From contig NZ_CP109130.1 in the NCBI RefSeq assembly GCF_035917975.1, positions 7,750,001 through 7,814,000 on the forward strand: DNA of 64,000 nucleotides, in the 5' to 3' direction. A program made the translations under genes and the position numbers. This document shows, piece after piece, positions 53,727-62,252 of this stretch. The notes below the pieces were generated by a model that saw only the letters and a list, made by a program, of their open reading frames with translations, did no database searches and was not told where the DNA came from. The number at the start of each line of letters is the position of its first letter. Position 1 is the first letter of the stretch. Source of the DNA: Streptosporangium sp. NBC_01756. GTDB lineage: Bacteria; Actinomycetota; Actinomycetes; Streptosporangiales; Streptosporangiaceae.

Positions 53727-53846
53727 ATGGAGTTCCGAGTGCTTGGGCCGGTGGGGATCTGGCGGGGCGGGCGCGGCGATCTGGAGGCCCGGGTCGCCGC
53801 CTTGTCGTACGTTTCCACTGTCATGACCTCGAACACGCGCAGGTGA
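53727..53846 (+). pseudogene. Truncated SARP regulator N-terminus
   Basis: A 39-codon frame with a good GGAGGA ribosome site. The first 22 residues (MEFRVLGPVGIWRGGRGDLE) match the start of SARP/AfsR regulators, after which the sequence is unrelated. It stops 2 bp before the next gene's ATG, so it may now act as a translated leader that couples into that gene. The rest of the SARP gene was lost. Confidence 0.65.
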
Positions 53847-53848
53847 CC

Positions 53849-54721
53849 ATGAATATTTTCTCAGCCATGAAAAACATGAATGCGCGGAAAGCCAGTCTCG
53901 TTGTTGCTGCCGTCGCCATGGTTTTCGGGTCCCTGATCCTCTTGCCGTCTTTCACTGGACCTTCCGAGCGGCCATCGGAAACCCAGAGCCAAGGCATCGG
54001 ATGTGACAGATTCCGCCGGGTGCTGCTGAACGGTTTGGCGGTCGCAAACCCCGATTATCGTGTCAAATTTCCCTGGCCAGGTGATGATTGCGCAGTTGAT
54101 GCGGACGGAGCGATGCTGGAGGTCGGCATTCGGGGTGGGGAACTCAACAACTCCTCGCCGTGGTCGAAGTGGGTCGATTACCGACGTTCAACGGACGACC
54201 TACTGTCGATGGGGTTAGCGGACTGGCGACTGACCGCTGCGCTGCGTTCGATCGGGGCGTCGGATGTACCCCATGCCATGACGTTGCGGCTGGCGTCGTT
54301 GCCGTCTGACAAGGCATATATCGCGGTTGTTTATCTTAAGAAGCCAATGGCCGAGGAGCAGGTTCGGGAAACGTGGAACGGGTGGGTGGACACAGTGCTC
54401 CTGTCTCCCAGTGTCGCAGGGAAGAAGCCCCTTTCCTGGGATCACACTCTGTTATGTGTAGAGCGAGGGTTCGACATTTGCGCAGGAGGGGTGCGGCGGC
54501 CCCTGTTAGAGCAGTTCAGAGCATGGGTGGCAGGGCTCTCGGCAGAGGATTTTGACGATCTCGCCAAGATCGGTCTGCATGCCGAAGATCTTCGACGCGC
54601 ATCGACCGATGGGAAAGTGTACGGGTTCGTAACGCGCGATACTGCAGCTTCGCTCCGCCATCTGCTCTCCTCGAAAAAGAGGTTCGTGCGGGCCATCGCA
54701 GTGGTGGACGAAGTTCGTTGA
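53849..54721 (+). CDS. Membrane-anchored protein of unknown function
   Basis: A 290-residue protein starting at ATG 53849 after AGGTGA. One hydrophobic helix (ASLVVAAVAMVFGSLILLP) near the N-terminus anchors a globular, outward-facing domain (GCDRFRRVLLNGLAVANPDYRVKFPWPGDDC to VVYLKKPMAEEQVRETWNGWVDTVLL). Its four cysteines (GIGCDRF, DDCAVD, LLCVE, DICAGG) could form disulfides. G+C content is clearly lower than that of core neighbours, a sign of transfer. No family recognised. Confidence 0.7.
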   Translation: MNIFSAMKNMNARKASLVVAAVAMVFGSLILLPSFTGPSERPSETQSQGIGCDRFRRVLLNGLAVANPDYRVKFPWPGDDCAVDADGAMLEVGIRGGELNNSSPWSKWVDYRRSTDDLLSMGLADWRLTAALRSIGASDVPHAMTLRLASLPSDKAYIAVVYLKKPMAEEQVRETWNGWVDTVLLSPSVAGKKPLSWDHTLLCVERGFDICAGGVRRPLLEQFRAWVAGLSAEDFDDLAKIGLHAEDLRRASTDGKVYGFVTRDTAASLRHLLSSKKRFVRAIAVVDEVR

Positions 54722-55044
54722 TCGGTTACTGAGCCCCTCTGGGCAGTATCGAAATGGGCGGGGAGATTCGGTAGCCTATAAAGGGTCGGCGGGCCTCATC
54801 GCAAAAAGCGGTAGATGTGGATCAGGTCGGACAGGCGGACGAGGATACGATCAGACGGCGGAATCGCGGCGGGGTAAAGGCAGCAACGGGGCTCCTGGTC
54901 GGGACATCAGATCTTGGACGGCTGCTGTCCTACCGGCGACCTCGTCGCATCTCAACTCGGCCTTCTCCGTCCACGCCACCCAGCATTTCCAGGTTGGAAA
55001 AGCTCTTTCTGTCAGTCCGATGAGGCGCGGTAGGTTGGCGGTCC
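54722..55044. other. Intergenic, no gene recognised
   Basis: A 323-bp lower-GC gap between two unknown membrane-protein genes. Short frames lack support. The promoter of the next gene must lie here. Confidence 0.4.
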
Positions 55045-56364
55045 ATGTCTGCAAGATCGCGTTTATGGTGGGCCGCTGCTGTGATCCTGGCCGCCGCCGG
55101 GATGCTGGGCGTCATCACTCGGACAGGAGGGAACCTCGTACTCCTCGGACAGGTGGGGTTCTGTTCGGGTGTCGAGATCGATTCCGGCGTGTGGGTGACG
55201 CTCCGGTGGCGGACGCCGCTGCGGTATGCGGCCGTTTGCGGGCTGCTCGTGGCCTTTGGGACGCACTGGGTGAGCGTCAGGCGAGGACGGGAGCCGGTCG
55301 GGCAGACGATCGCGCGGGTGCCGGTGGCGGCTGTCTTGCTGGCTCATGGTTCGGGTGCCCTGATCATGGCGTTGGAGTTGGGCGCCGACCGATATTGCTG
55401 GACGACCCTGGACGAGTCAGGCCTCCTGCGTGGTGTACTGGCTTTCCTCATCGCCGATGTTGCGCTCGTGCTGGCTGCGCTCTGCGCGCTGGCAGCGGTA
55501 CGGGTGCCCCGGCACCGGCTGCGCAGGCTTGCCCGGAGCCGTCGGTTCCAGCGCGCGGCGGCGGGCGCGACAATGAGTGGTCTGCTGTGCTTCCTGCCCA
55601 TCGCCGACCTCGGGTCCGAGCCGGTCACCGGCCTCGACGCGTGCGGGTCCAAGGAGCCCCTGTCGCTCAGGGGCGAGCTGCCCTTCCTCTGCAACGCGCG
55701 CCGCTCCTTTCCCACCATGCCCGACCACCATCTGCTCGCCTACGGGCGTAAGCAATGTGAGGCGTATCCGAACATCCGTGTGGACGTCTCGTTGATCGTG
55801 CCCATCTGCCCGGCGGCCGCGCGCCAGTGGAACAGGGAAATCGCTGCCGAGGAGGCCGAGATCGAGCGGTCGAACGCGGCGAACCAGGCCGCCTGCAACC
55901 GGTTCAGACATCGGCCGCTGATCACACCAGTCGGTGTGGTCCGCGATCTCCTGTGGTCCGAGATCGGTCTGACGGCGTTCGAGGATCATGAGCTCACTTC
56001 GGATGAGCCTCCCACCATGCATCACGATCTGGTGGGTAGCACGCCGGGGCACCTGGCGATCGGCTCCAGTTCCGAGTCCCAGATCTGCCTGACCGCGGAG
56101 ACTTACCGGAGCCGGCCGCCCATTGAGGTCAGAAAGTGGAACAAAGTGGTCGAGATCGGCTATGAGAGCCCCACGGGAGACTTCGTGATCGTGGACCCAT
56201 TGTCAGGGTCGGGACCGGTATCCAATCTCGCTTTCCTCGGTAAGGGGCGTTACCGGGTTCGAGTGCATTACCGTGAGCCCGTCTGGGCGCAGGACCTGCC
56301 GCAGCACATTTTGGTCATGGTGTTCCCCGGTGCAAGCGAGCGGGTGATCGTCCACAAGCGTTAG
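55045..56364 (+). CDS. Multi-pass membrane protein with C-terminal extracellular domain
   Basis: A 439-residue protein. Four N-terminal hydrophobic helices (LWWAAAVILAAAGMLGVI, RYAAVCGLLVAFGTHWV, RVPVAAVLLAHGSGALIMAL, GVLAFLIADVALVLAALCALAAV) and a possible fifth (AAGATMSGLLCFLPIADL) precede a globular domain (residues about 200-439), with TMHHDLVGSTPGHLAIGSSSESQICL and a final beta-rich part (RYRVRVHYREPVWAQDLP). No family recognised. It is in the same accessory stretch as the 53849 gene. Confidence 0.75.
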   Translation: MSARSRLWWAAAVILAAAGMLGVITRTGGNLVLLGQVGFCSGVEIDSGVWVTLRWRTPLRYAAVCGLLVAFGTHWVSVRRGREPVGQTIARVPVAAVLLAHGSGALIMALELGADRYCWTTLDESGLLRGVLAFLIADVALVLAALCALAAVRVPRHRLRRLARSRRFQRAAAGATMSGLLCFLPIADLGSEPVTGLDACGSKEPLSLRGELPFLCNARRSFPTMPDHHLLAYGRKQCEAYPNIRVDVSLIVPICPAAARQWNREIAAEEAEIERSNAANQAACNRFRHRPLITPVGVVRDLLWSEIGLTAFEDHELTSDEPPTMHHDLVGSTPGHLAIGSSSESQICLTAETYRSRPPIEVRKWNKVVEIGYESPTGDFVIVDPLSGSGPVSNLAFLGKGRYRVRVHYREPVWAQDLPQHILVMVFPGASERVIVHKR

Positions 56365-56636
56365 TGCCGCGTCAGGCAACGTTTACTCAGCGAGGTCTGT
56401 GGTATCTCCGGCGGCGCCGTGCAGCAGTACGACTAGAGGAGGTGAGACCGATCAACGCTGTGGTGACGCGACCCGCCATCCCGTCCTCGACCGTGTGCTC
56501 CGCCCGATTCGGCTGTCTGCGTGCGAGGCTTTAGGTCTTGACGGGTATTCGACCTTGATCAAGACTTCTGGTCAATTGTGTGCTTTCGACCGGAATGCCC
56601 CCCGCTCCGGTCAGGCACGCCAACTGGAGGGATCTC

Positions 56637-59084
56637 TTGAGGGGTTCTCACAGCGGTAGAAGAGCCGGCCGGATCGCGGCCGTACTCGTTCTCCCCATCG
56701 TCCTCGCACTCAGCGCACTCCCCGTTCTCGCCGAGCCGACTCCCACGCCGAGCGAGGTCGCACCCGACCGGCCGTCCGGCAGCACGCAGGACGGCGTCGC
56801 CCTGCTGCGCGTCGTCGTCCCCGACCAGGCCGGTATGGACCGCCTCAACTCCCTGGGCGTCGACCTCGCGGAGTACCGGAAGCCCGTCGCCGACGGCATC
56901 GAGTTGCACGCCGTACTCAGCCCCCGGGAGGCCCAGGAGCTGCGCGACCAGGGGTTCGACGTGCGCGGCGCCATCTCCGATCAGGCCGATCTCGCCGCGA
57001 ACAAGGCCGACCGGCAGGCCGCGCTGTCCGCGGAGGCGGAGGCGGCCGACGAGGTCGACACGCTGACTCCGCTGCGCGCCGAATGGTTCGACAGCTCCGG
57101 CGGCCGGCGCTTCCTGTCGGTGGAGGTGAAGTCGAGCGCGACGGACGCGCAGACCGTGCTCACCGCCACCTGGGACAGCGGCCCCGGGACCGCCCCGGGC
57201 TCCGGGGGCACGGCGACGATGTCGCGGTTCACCGACGCCGGCCAGTACATGTACCACCGGTTCAACTCGCCGCTGTCCGTCGCGGCGACCCCCGCCAAGG
57301 TCACGGTCACGAGCAATCGCGGCGGCTCGGTCACGGTCCCGGTGACCAAGTGGCTGGGTGACAGGCGGAAAGACCCGGGCAGACACTACGTCGCCGACTT
57401 CGTCGACCACTACCTGGACCCGACCGAGGTCACCGACCGGATCACCGCCCTGGCCGCGGAGTTCCCGAAGATCGCGCAGGTCGTCGACCTGCCGTACAAG
57501 ACGAACGGTTACCGCCGGGCGGCGCAGGCGCAGTTCGGCACCGCTGCGGCGAGCACGCTGTATGTGACCTCCAAGGAGTACGGCTCGCAGGGCGGCAACG
57601 ACGTCAGCGTGGCGCTGGTGAAACCGGACGCCGCCGCCAGCCCGCTCACCGTGCGGGTCACCGGCTCCGACGTCGTGGTCGGCCTGGCCACGGACGGGTC
57701 CGCCGCGATCAGCAGCACTGCCCGCGAGGTGGTGGACGCGCTCGGCGCCGACGCCGCGGCGTCCGCGCTGCTGACCGCCGCCACCTACCGCGGCGACGCC
57801 GGTACCGGTCTGGTCGCCGCGGCCCCGGCGACCAGACTGACCGACGGCCTCAAGGCGCCGGCGACCGTCTCACGCGACCCGTTCCAGATGAAGGTGCTGC
57901 GCATCGGCAAGAAGCGCGACGGCTCCAAGACCGGTGTGTTCCTCTACTGCCAGGAGCACGCCCGCGAGTGGGTCACCCCGCTGGTCTGCGTGGAGACCGC
58001 CGAGCGGCTGCTGAGCAACTACGCCCATGACGGGCAGACCAGGAAGCTGGTCGACGACCTCGACATCTTCATCATGCCGACGGTCAACCCCGACGGCGGG
58101 CACTACAGCATGTACGACTACAACATGCAGCGCAAGAACATGACCAACCACTGCGCGGCCACCGCGGCGGACCCGGGATCACGCAACTCCTGGGGCGTGG
58201 ACCTGAACCGCAACTTCTCCGTGGGCTCCCGCCTCGACGGATACGACGGCGCCTCGGCGAGCTGCACCAGCGGCACGTTCTCCGGCCCGGCCGAGCTGTC
58301 CGAACCGGAGGCGCGCAACGAGGTCTGGCTCACCGAGAAGTACCCGAACATCAGGTTCGCGATGAACACGCACTCCTACGGCGGCTACTTCATGTGGCCC
58401 CCGGGCGCGTACAAGGCCGCCGGACGCGAGCTGCTGCCGCGGGTCGACTTCGGTACGGAGAACTTCTTCTGGGACGCCTCCGGTCACATCCTCTCCGCGG
58501 TGCAGTCGTGGCGCGGTACGGCGATCTGGCCGGGACGCACCGGGCCGGTTCCGGACGTGCTGTACTCGGCGGCCGGAAACAGCGCCGACGAGCACTGGTA
58601 CAACCGCGGCATCATGGGCTGGGACTTCGAGGTCGGCGCGGACCTCTACGATCCGGCGACCAAGCAGTTCCAGCCCGTCGGCTTCCAGCCGCCGTTCGCC
58701 GAGGGGCACGAGGAGGCGATGGAGTTCGCCGCCGGTCAGATCGGCATCCTCGAAACGGCGCGGGCCTTCGCCGAGGACAAGAAGGACCCCGACTCGAAGC
58801 CGAAGGTGACCGGTAGGGCCGAGGGCTCGACCACGTTCACCTTCGCGATCGACGAGCCGGCGAACGTCTACTACACGCTGGACGGCAGCCGCCCGACGTT
58901 GAGCTCGGCGAAGCTCACCTCGTCGGGAATGCGGGAGGGGACACAGCAGATCACGTTGGACAGGACCACCGAGGTGCACTGGTTCGCGGTCGACATCGCG
59001 GGCAACGTGGAGAGGAACTACCGGCCGGACGGCAACGGCGGCAACTACCGGAAGGAAAGAGTCGAGGTCCGAAAGGCCCGGTGA
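56637..59084 (+). CDS. Secreted zinc carboxypeptidase (M14)
   Basis: About 815 residues. A signal peptide (AVLVLPIVLALSALPVLAEP) is followed by a propeptide-like region (about 40-280), then the M14 domain: CQEHAREWVTPL (zinc His and Glu), NPDGGHYSMYDYNMQRKN, DLNRNF, NTHSYGGYFMWPPG (zinc His) and WDFEVGADLY (catalytic Glu). The C-terminal TFAIDEPANVYYTLDGSRPTL region is a chitobiase/beta-sandwich type domain. TTG at 56637 after GGAGGGA is chosen over 56580, as it starts the signal. Exported protease acting on peptide C-termini. Confidence 0.9.
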   Translation: MRGSHSGRRAGRIAAVLVLPIVLALSALPVLAEPTPTPSEVAPDRPSGSTQDGVALLRVVVPDQAGMDRLNSLGVDLAEYRKPVADGIELHAVLSPREAQELRDQGFDVRGAISDQADLAANKADRQAALSAEAEAADEVDTLTPLRAEWFDSSGGRRFLSVEVKSSATDAQTVLTATWDSGPGTAPGSGGTATMSRFTDAGQYMYHRFNSPLSVAATPAKVTVTSNRGGSVTVPVTKWLGDRRKDPGRHYVADFVDHYLDPTEVTDRITALAAEFPKIAQVVDLPYKTNGYRRAAQAQFGTAAASTLYVTSKEYGSQGGNDVSVALVKPDAAASPLTVRVTGSDVVVGLATDGSAAISSTAREVVDALGADAAASALLTAATYRGDAGTGLVAAAPATRLTDGLKAPATVSRDPFQMKVLRIGKKRDGSKTGVFLYCQEHAREWVTPLVCVETAERLLSNYAHDGQTRKLVDDLDIFIMPTVNPDGGHYSMYDYNMQRKNMTNHCAATAADPGSRNSWGVDLNRNFSVGSRLDGYDGASASCTSGTFSGPAELSEPEARNEVWLTEKYPNIRFAMNTHSYGGYFMWPPGAYKAAGRELLPRVDFGTENFFWDASGHILSAVQSWRGTAIWPGRTGPVPDVLYSAAGNSADEHWYNRGIMGWDFEVGADLYDPATKQFQPVGFQPPFAEGHEEAMEFAAGQIGILETARAFAEDKKDPDSKPKVTGRAEGSTTFTFAIDEPANVYYTLDGSRPTLSSAKLTSSGMREGTQQITLDRTTEVHWFAVDIAGNVERNYRPDGNGGNYRKERVEVRKAR

Positions 59085-59239
59085 CCCGGCGGATACCAGC
59101 AGGTGGCCGCCGGTCCGCAGGTCGGCGGCCACCTGCGGCCGGCACCCGGCAATATGGAGTGCGAGTGACCACCAGGCCGGCCGGCACGCTCGGCACCGTG
59201 AAAGACGCGGACGCGTGGTTGACGGAGAAAGAGGCGACG

Positions 59240-60190
59240 ATGCGCACCTGGCTTACCGACCGGTTCGGTCTTGACGTGCCCGTGGTGGGCGCACCGATGG
59301 CGGGGGTGGGCGCAGGTCAACTGGCTGCGGCTGTTTCGCGGGCGGGAGGACTCGGCATGGTCGGCGTTTCCGCTGCGGCGTCGGCCCAGTGGGTCACGGA
59401 ACAGGCGGTGGTCGCGGGGGCGGCCGGCCGGCCGTACGGGATCGGGCTCATGGCCTGGGCGCTGCGCGACAATGCCGCCCAGTTCGAGGCGGCCCTGGCC
59501 GCCCGGCCCGATCTGGTGTCGGTGAGTTATGGGCCCTACGCGGGATACGTCGAGTCTCTGCGGCAGGCGGGCAGCACCGTGGTCACCCAGGTGGGCACGA
59601 CGGACGAGGCGCGCGCCGCCGAGCAGGCCGGGGTGGACGTCGTGGTGGCGCGTGGCTCCGAAGCCGGCGGCCACGGGCGCAACGATGTGGCGACGCTGCC
59701 TCTTCTGCAGAGCGTTCTGGAGGCGGTGCAGATCCCGGTGCTCGCAGCGGGGGGCATCGCAACCGCTCGCGGGCTGGCCGCCGTACTCGCCGCAGGGGCG
59801 GCCGGTGCCTGGGTCGGTACGGCCTTCATGGGCTGCGTCGAGACGACGATCTCCTCGGAGGCCAGGCGGCGTCTTCTGGCGGCGGGGGAGACCGACACGT
59901 CCTATGGGCGGGTTTTCGATGTCGCCCAGCGGCTTGCCTGGCCGCCGGAGTACGGCGGACGCGCTCTGCGCAATACGTTCTTCGACCGGTGGGTGGGCCG
60001 GGAGGAGGAGCTGGCGTCGGATGACGATGCGTACGCCATGCTCGACGCCGCCCGCCGCGAGGGCGATTTCGACACCGCCTGCATCTATACCGGCCAGGCC
60101 GTGGGGATGGTGCGGCAGCAACGGACGGCCGCCGACGTGGTCGCCGATTTCGCCGATGCGAAGAGGCTGCTGAGCCGCTTCACGGTGTGA
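59240..60190 (+). CDS. Nitronate monooxygenase / FMN-dependent oxidoreductase
   Basis: A 316-residue FMN enzyme of the nitronate monooxygenase (2-nitropropane dioxygenase) family. VGAPMAGVGAGQLAAAVSRAGGLGMVG opens the TIM barrel; ARGSEAGGHGR holds the catalytic region, and AAGGIATARGLAAVLAAGAAGAWVGTAFM the FMN phosphate site. ATG at 59240 is chosen because the long upstream part of the frame is not protein-like. Probably detoxifies alkyl nitronates, as in related bacteria. Monocistronic. Confidence 0.88.
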   Translation: MRTWLTDRFGLDVPVVGAPMAGVGAGQLAAAVSRAGGLGMVGVSAAASAQWVTEQAVVAGAAGRPYGIGLMAWALRDNAAQFEAALAARPDLVSVSYGPYAGYVESLRQAGSTVVTQVGTTDEARAAEQAGVDVVVARGSEAGGHGRNDVATLPLLQSVLEAVQIPVLAAGGIATARGLAAVLAAGAAGAWVGTAFMGCVETTISSEARRRLLAAGETDTSYGRVFDVAQRLAWPPEYGGRALRNTFFDRWVGREEELASDDDAYAMLDAARREGDFDTACIYTGQAVGMVRQQRTAADVVADFADAKRLLSRFTV

Positions 60191-60224
60191 TCAGGGTGCC
60201 TCGGACGGCGTCGACCGGCCGGTG

Positions 60225-60626
60225 TCAGGCCGTCTCCGTGTCGCCGGGGCCGCCCGGCACCTGCGCGGACGGTCGTAGGGCGGTGGCGAGCATGGTGTCG
60301 AGCGCCTGCTGGGACGTCTGGAGCTGGGTGATCGCCTCGGAGATGCGGTCGCTTTCCTGCCGCAGGTTGGCGATCATGGTCGGGCAGGTCGACGGCATGA
60401 TCTGCCCGTCCTCGTCGTGGACGCAGTGCAGGAGCCGGGAGATGACCATGGTGGGGAGCCCGGCGGCGAGCAGGGCGCGGATGTGGCGCACCGCCGCGAC
60501 GTCGGATTCGGCGTACTCCCGGTAGCCGTTGGCCAGCCGTACCGGCCTCAGCAGGCCCTGCTCCTCGTAGTAGCGCAGCAGCCGCCGGTTCACCCCCGTC
60601 TCCTGGGCCAGGTCGCCGATCCGCAT
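60225..60626 (-). CDS. MerR family regulator
   Basis: A 133-residue MerR regulator. RIGDLAQETGVNRRLLRYYEEQGLLRPVRLANGYREY is the winged helix-turn-helix; a coiled-coil region (TMIANLRQESDRISEAITQLQTSQQALDTML) forms the dimer. Cysteines at LLHCVHDE and PSTCPTMI could bind a metal or ligand. ATG at 60626 follows GGAGGGG. Divergent from the SDR/SnoaL operon, whose promoter has the 19-bp spacer typical of MerR control. Confidence 0.9.
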   Translation of the reverse strand: MRIGDLAQETGVNRRLLRYYEEQGLLRPVRLANGYREYAESDVAAVRHIRALLAAGLPTMVISRLLHCVHDEDGQIMPSTCPTMIANLRQESDRISEAITQLQTSQQALDTMLATALRPSAQVPGGPGDTETA

Positions 60627-60642
60627 GTGGTCCCCTCCGAGG

Positions 60643-60673
60643 TTGACCTTCGCATCAATGTGATGCCTTAGCG
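60643..60673 (+). promoter_or_regulatory. MerR-type promoter with 19-bp spacer
   Basis: TTGACC (60643-60648), a 19-bp spacer that contains the perfect inverted repeat GCATCA-N3-TGATGC (60652-60666), then TTAGCG (60668-60673). A long spacer with a central dyad is the hallmark of MerR-activated promoters. It points to the SDR gene at 60714. Confidence 0.75.
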
Positions 60674-60713
60674 TCCCCATTGTTGCCGATCACGAAGAGT
60701 GAGGGAGTCTGAG

Positions 60714-61391
60714 ATGTCTGGAGCAGTGGTCATCGGGGCAGGGCCGGGGATCGGTCAGGCGGTCGCCCGGCGGTTCGCGCGAGAGGGGCTGCCGATCGCG
60801 CTCATCGCACGGAGCGACGAGACGCTGGCGGCGGCGGCCGAGGCCGTTGCCCCCACCGGTGTGCCGGTCGTCACCGCGGCGGCCGACAGCACCGACGAGA
60901 ACGCGTTGCGCGAGGCCCTCGACAGGGCGGCCGGCGAACTCGGTCCGCCGGACGTCGTGGTGTACAACGCCGCGGTCATCCAGGCCGACACGCCGGGCGA
61001 GCTGTCGGTCCGCGCGCACCTGGACGCCTGGGCGGTCAACGTGGTCGGCGCGCTCACCGCCGCCGCCCACGTCGCGCCCGGGATGGCGCAGCGCGGCGGT
61101 GGATCGTTCATCGTCACCGGAGGCATGCCCGAGCCGAAGCCGCAGTATGTGAGCCTCTCACTCGGCAAGGCCGGAGTGCGGACCCTGGTGACGCTGCTCG
61201 ACCAGACCTACGGTTCCTCCGGCGTCCACGTGGCGAGCGTCACGGTGTGCGGTCCCGTCGCCCCGGGCACCGCGTTCGACCCGGACGACATCGCCGAGCA
61301 CTACTGGCGGCTGCACACCCAGCCGCGAGACCGGTGGGAGAGCGAGGCCTTGCACACCGGGCTGACCGTCCACGACGGGGAGCGGAGTTGA
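60714..61391 (+). CDS. SDR-like oxidoreductase, atypical active site
   Basis: A 225-residue Rossmann protein. VVIGAGPGIGQAVARRFAREGLPIALIAR binds the cofactor; YNAAV stands for the NNAG motif. The expected YxxxK motif is altered: QYVSLSLGKAG has tyrosine seven residues before the lysine and leucine at the usual place, so catalysis may differ from the family or be lost. ATG at 60714 after GGGAG. It is coupled to the SnoaL-like gene by a TTGA overlap and controlled by the MerR regulator (inferred). Confidence 0.85.
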   Translation: MSGAVVIGAGPGIGQAVARRFAREGLPIALIARSDETLAAAAEAVAPTGVPVVTAAADSTDENALREALDRAAGELGPPDVVVYNAAVIQADTPGELSVRAHLDAWAVNVVGALTAAAHVAPGMAQRGGGSFIVTGGMPEPKPQYVSLSLGKAGVRTLVTLLDQTYGSSGVHVASVTVCGPVAPGTAFDPDDIAEHYWRLHTQPRDRWESEALHTGLTVHDGERS

Positions 61392-61759
61392 GCGGCACCC
61401 CGGGCGCCGATGTCGTCGCCGAACTGCTGGGCGCCTGGCGGCGGGCCTTCGACGGGCACCGGGTGGCCGACATCGTCTCTCTGTTCAGCGAGGACGCGCT
61501 CTTCCAAGGCATCGGCCCGGACCTGCGTACGGGCCCCGAGGAGATCGCCGAATACTACGCCGTCGTCCCCGAGGGGACGAGGGCGGAGGTCGAGGTGCTC
61601 GGTGGCATCCGGCTGGGTGAGGGGACCGTGGGCGGCTTCGCGGACGTGACCTTCACCGCTCGCACCGGCGAGACCCACCCGGTGCGGCTCTCCATCGTCG
61701 CTGAGCGTGCCAGGGACGGCTGGCTGATCCGTCAGTATCACGCGGCGACGCGCCGATGA
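61388..61759 (+). CDS. SnoaL/DUF4440-like protein
   Basis: About 123 residues of NTF2-like fold: ADVVAELLGAWRRAFDGHRVADIVSLFSEDALFQGIGPD, then GPEEIAEYYAVVPEG and WLIRQYHAATRR. Such proteins catalyse isomerisation or hydrolysis of small molecules, or bind ligands. The TTG start at 61388 overlaps the SDR stop, so the long upstream frame is rejected. Forms an operon with the SDR. Confidence 0.8.
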   Translation: MSGTPGADVVAELLGAWRRAFDGHRVADIVSLFSEDALFQGIGPDLRTGPEEIAEYYAVVPEGTRAEVEVLGGIRLGEGTVGGFADVTFTARTGETHPVRLSIVAERARDGWLIRQYHAATRR

Positions 61760-61921
61760 CGCGGATCGGCGCGTTCTCAGCCGGCTGAGCCGGGAGCCAC
61801 ACCCTCGGCGACGGGGACAGGCCGGCGCCGGGGACAGGCGCGGAGCCGGGAGCCACACCTTCAGCGGGGCGGCACCGGCCCCGCGAGGTGCCGCAAGCGG
61901 CACCGGAATTCCCAGGTCAGG

Positions 61922-62059
61922 TCAGGACGGCTCGACCGGCGGGTCTCCGGCCGGTGTCCCTTCTTCCAAAAGGAGCGCGCCCTGCCGGTCCCGCAGTGCC
62001 CGGGCTATCGCCAGGCGCTTCCTTCGCTTCACGGCGGCGATCCGCTCGGTTGCGATCAT
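61922..62059 (-). CDS. Very small ORF, doubtful
   Basis: A 45-codon frame (MIATERIAAVKRRKRLAIAR, then ALRDRQGALLLEEGTP). It is basic and helical at the start. No strong ribosome site is seen. It may be the remains of a longer gene, whose operators survive at 62142-62199. No family recognised. A direct repeat of GAGCCGGGAGCCACACC lies nearby (about 61788 and 61845). Confidence 0.3.
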   Translation of the reverse strand: MIATERIAAVKRRKRLAIARALRDRQGALLLEEGTPAGDPPVEPS

Positions 62060-62141
62060 CGTGCGTCCGTCGCTGTCCGGCGTGCCGGATCAAGGCAGGC
62101 CGGATGCCCGGTCAGATGTTCGCCCATGTCTTATCCCCCGA

Positions 62142-62199
62142 CAAACTATGGACTGTTCAGTCCATAGTTTGCGGTGGCAACAGTGGACTGTCAAGTCCA
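62142..62199. promoter_or_regulatory. Pair of TetR-type operators
   Basis: Site 1 (62142-62171) is a perfect 30-bp palindrome: 13-bp arms ending TGGACT and AGTCCA around GTTC. Site 2 (62184-62199) is TGGACT-GTCA-AGTCCA, the same half-site and spacing. The 42-bp spacing between the two centres suggests cooperative binding. No TetR gene is adjacent. Confidence 0.7.
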
Positions 62200-62252
62200 G
62201 TGTAAGTGACGTTCCCCACTGCTACACGGCTCTCACCTGCGAAAACAGGAGA

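Noticed and set aside
54817-55023. A 68-codon forward frame before the membrane protein at 55045
   Set aside because: No ribosome site, no family resemblance, low-complexity Arg/Ser/Pro end.
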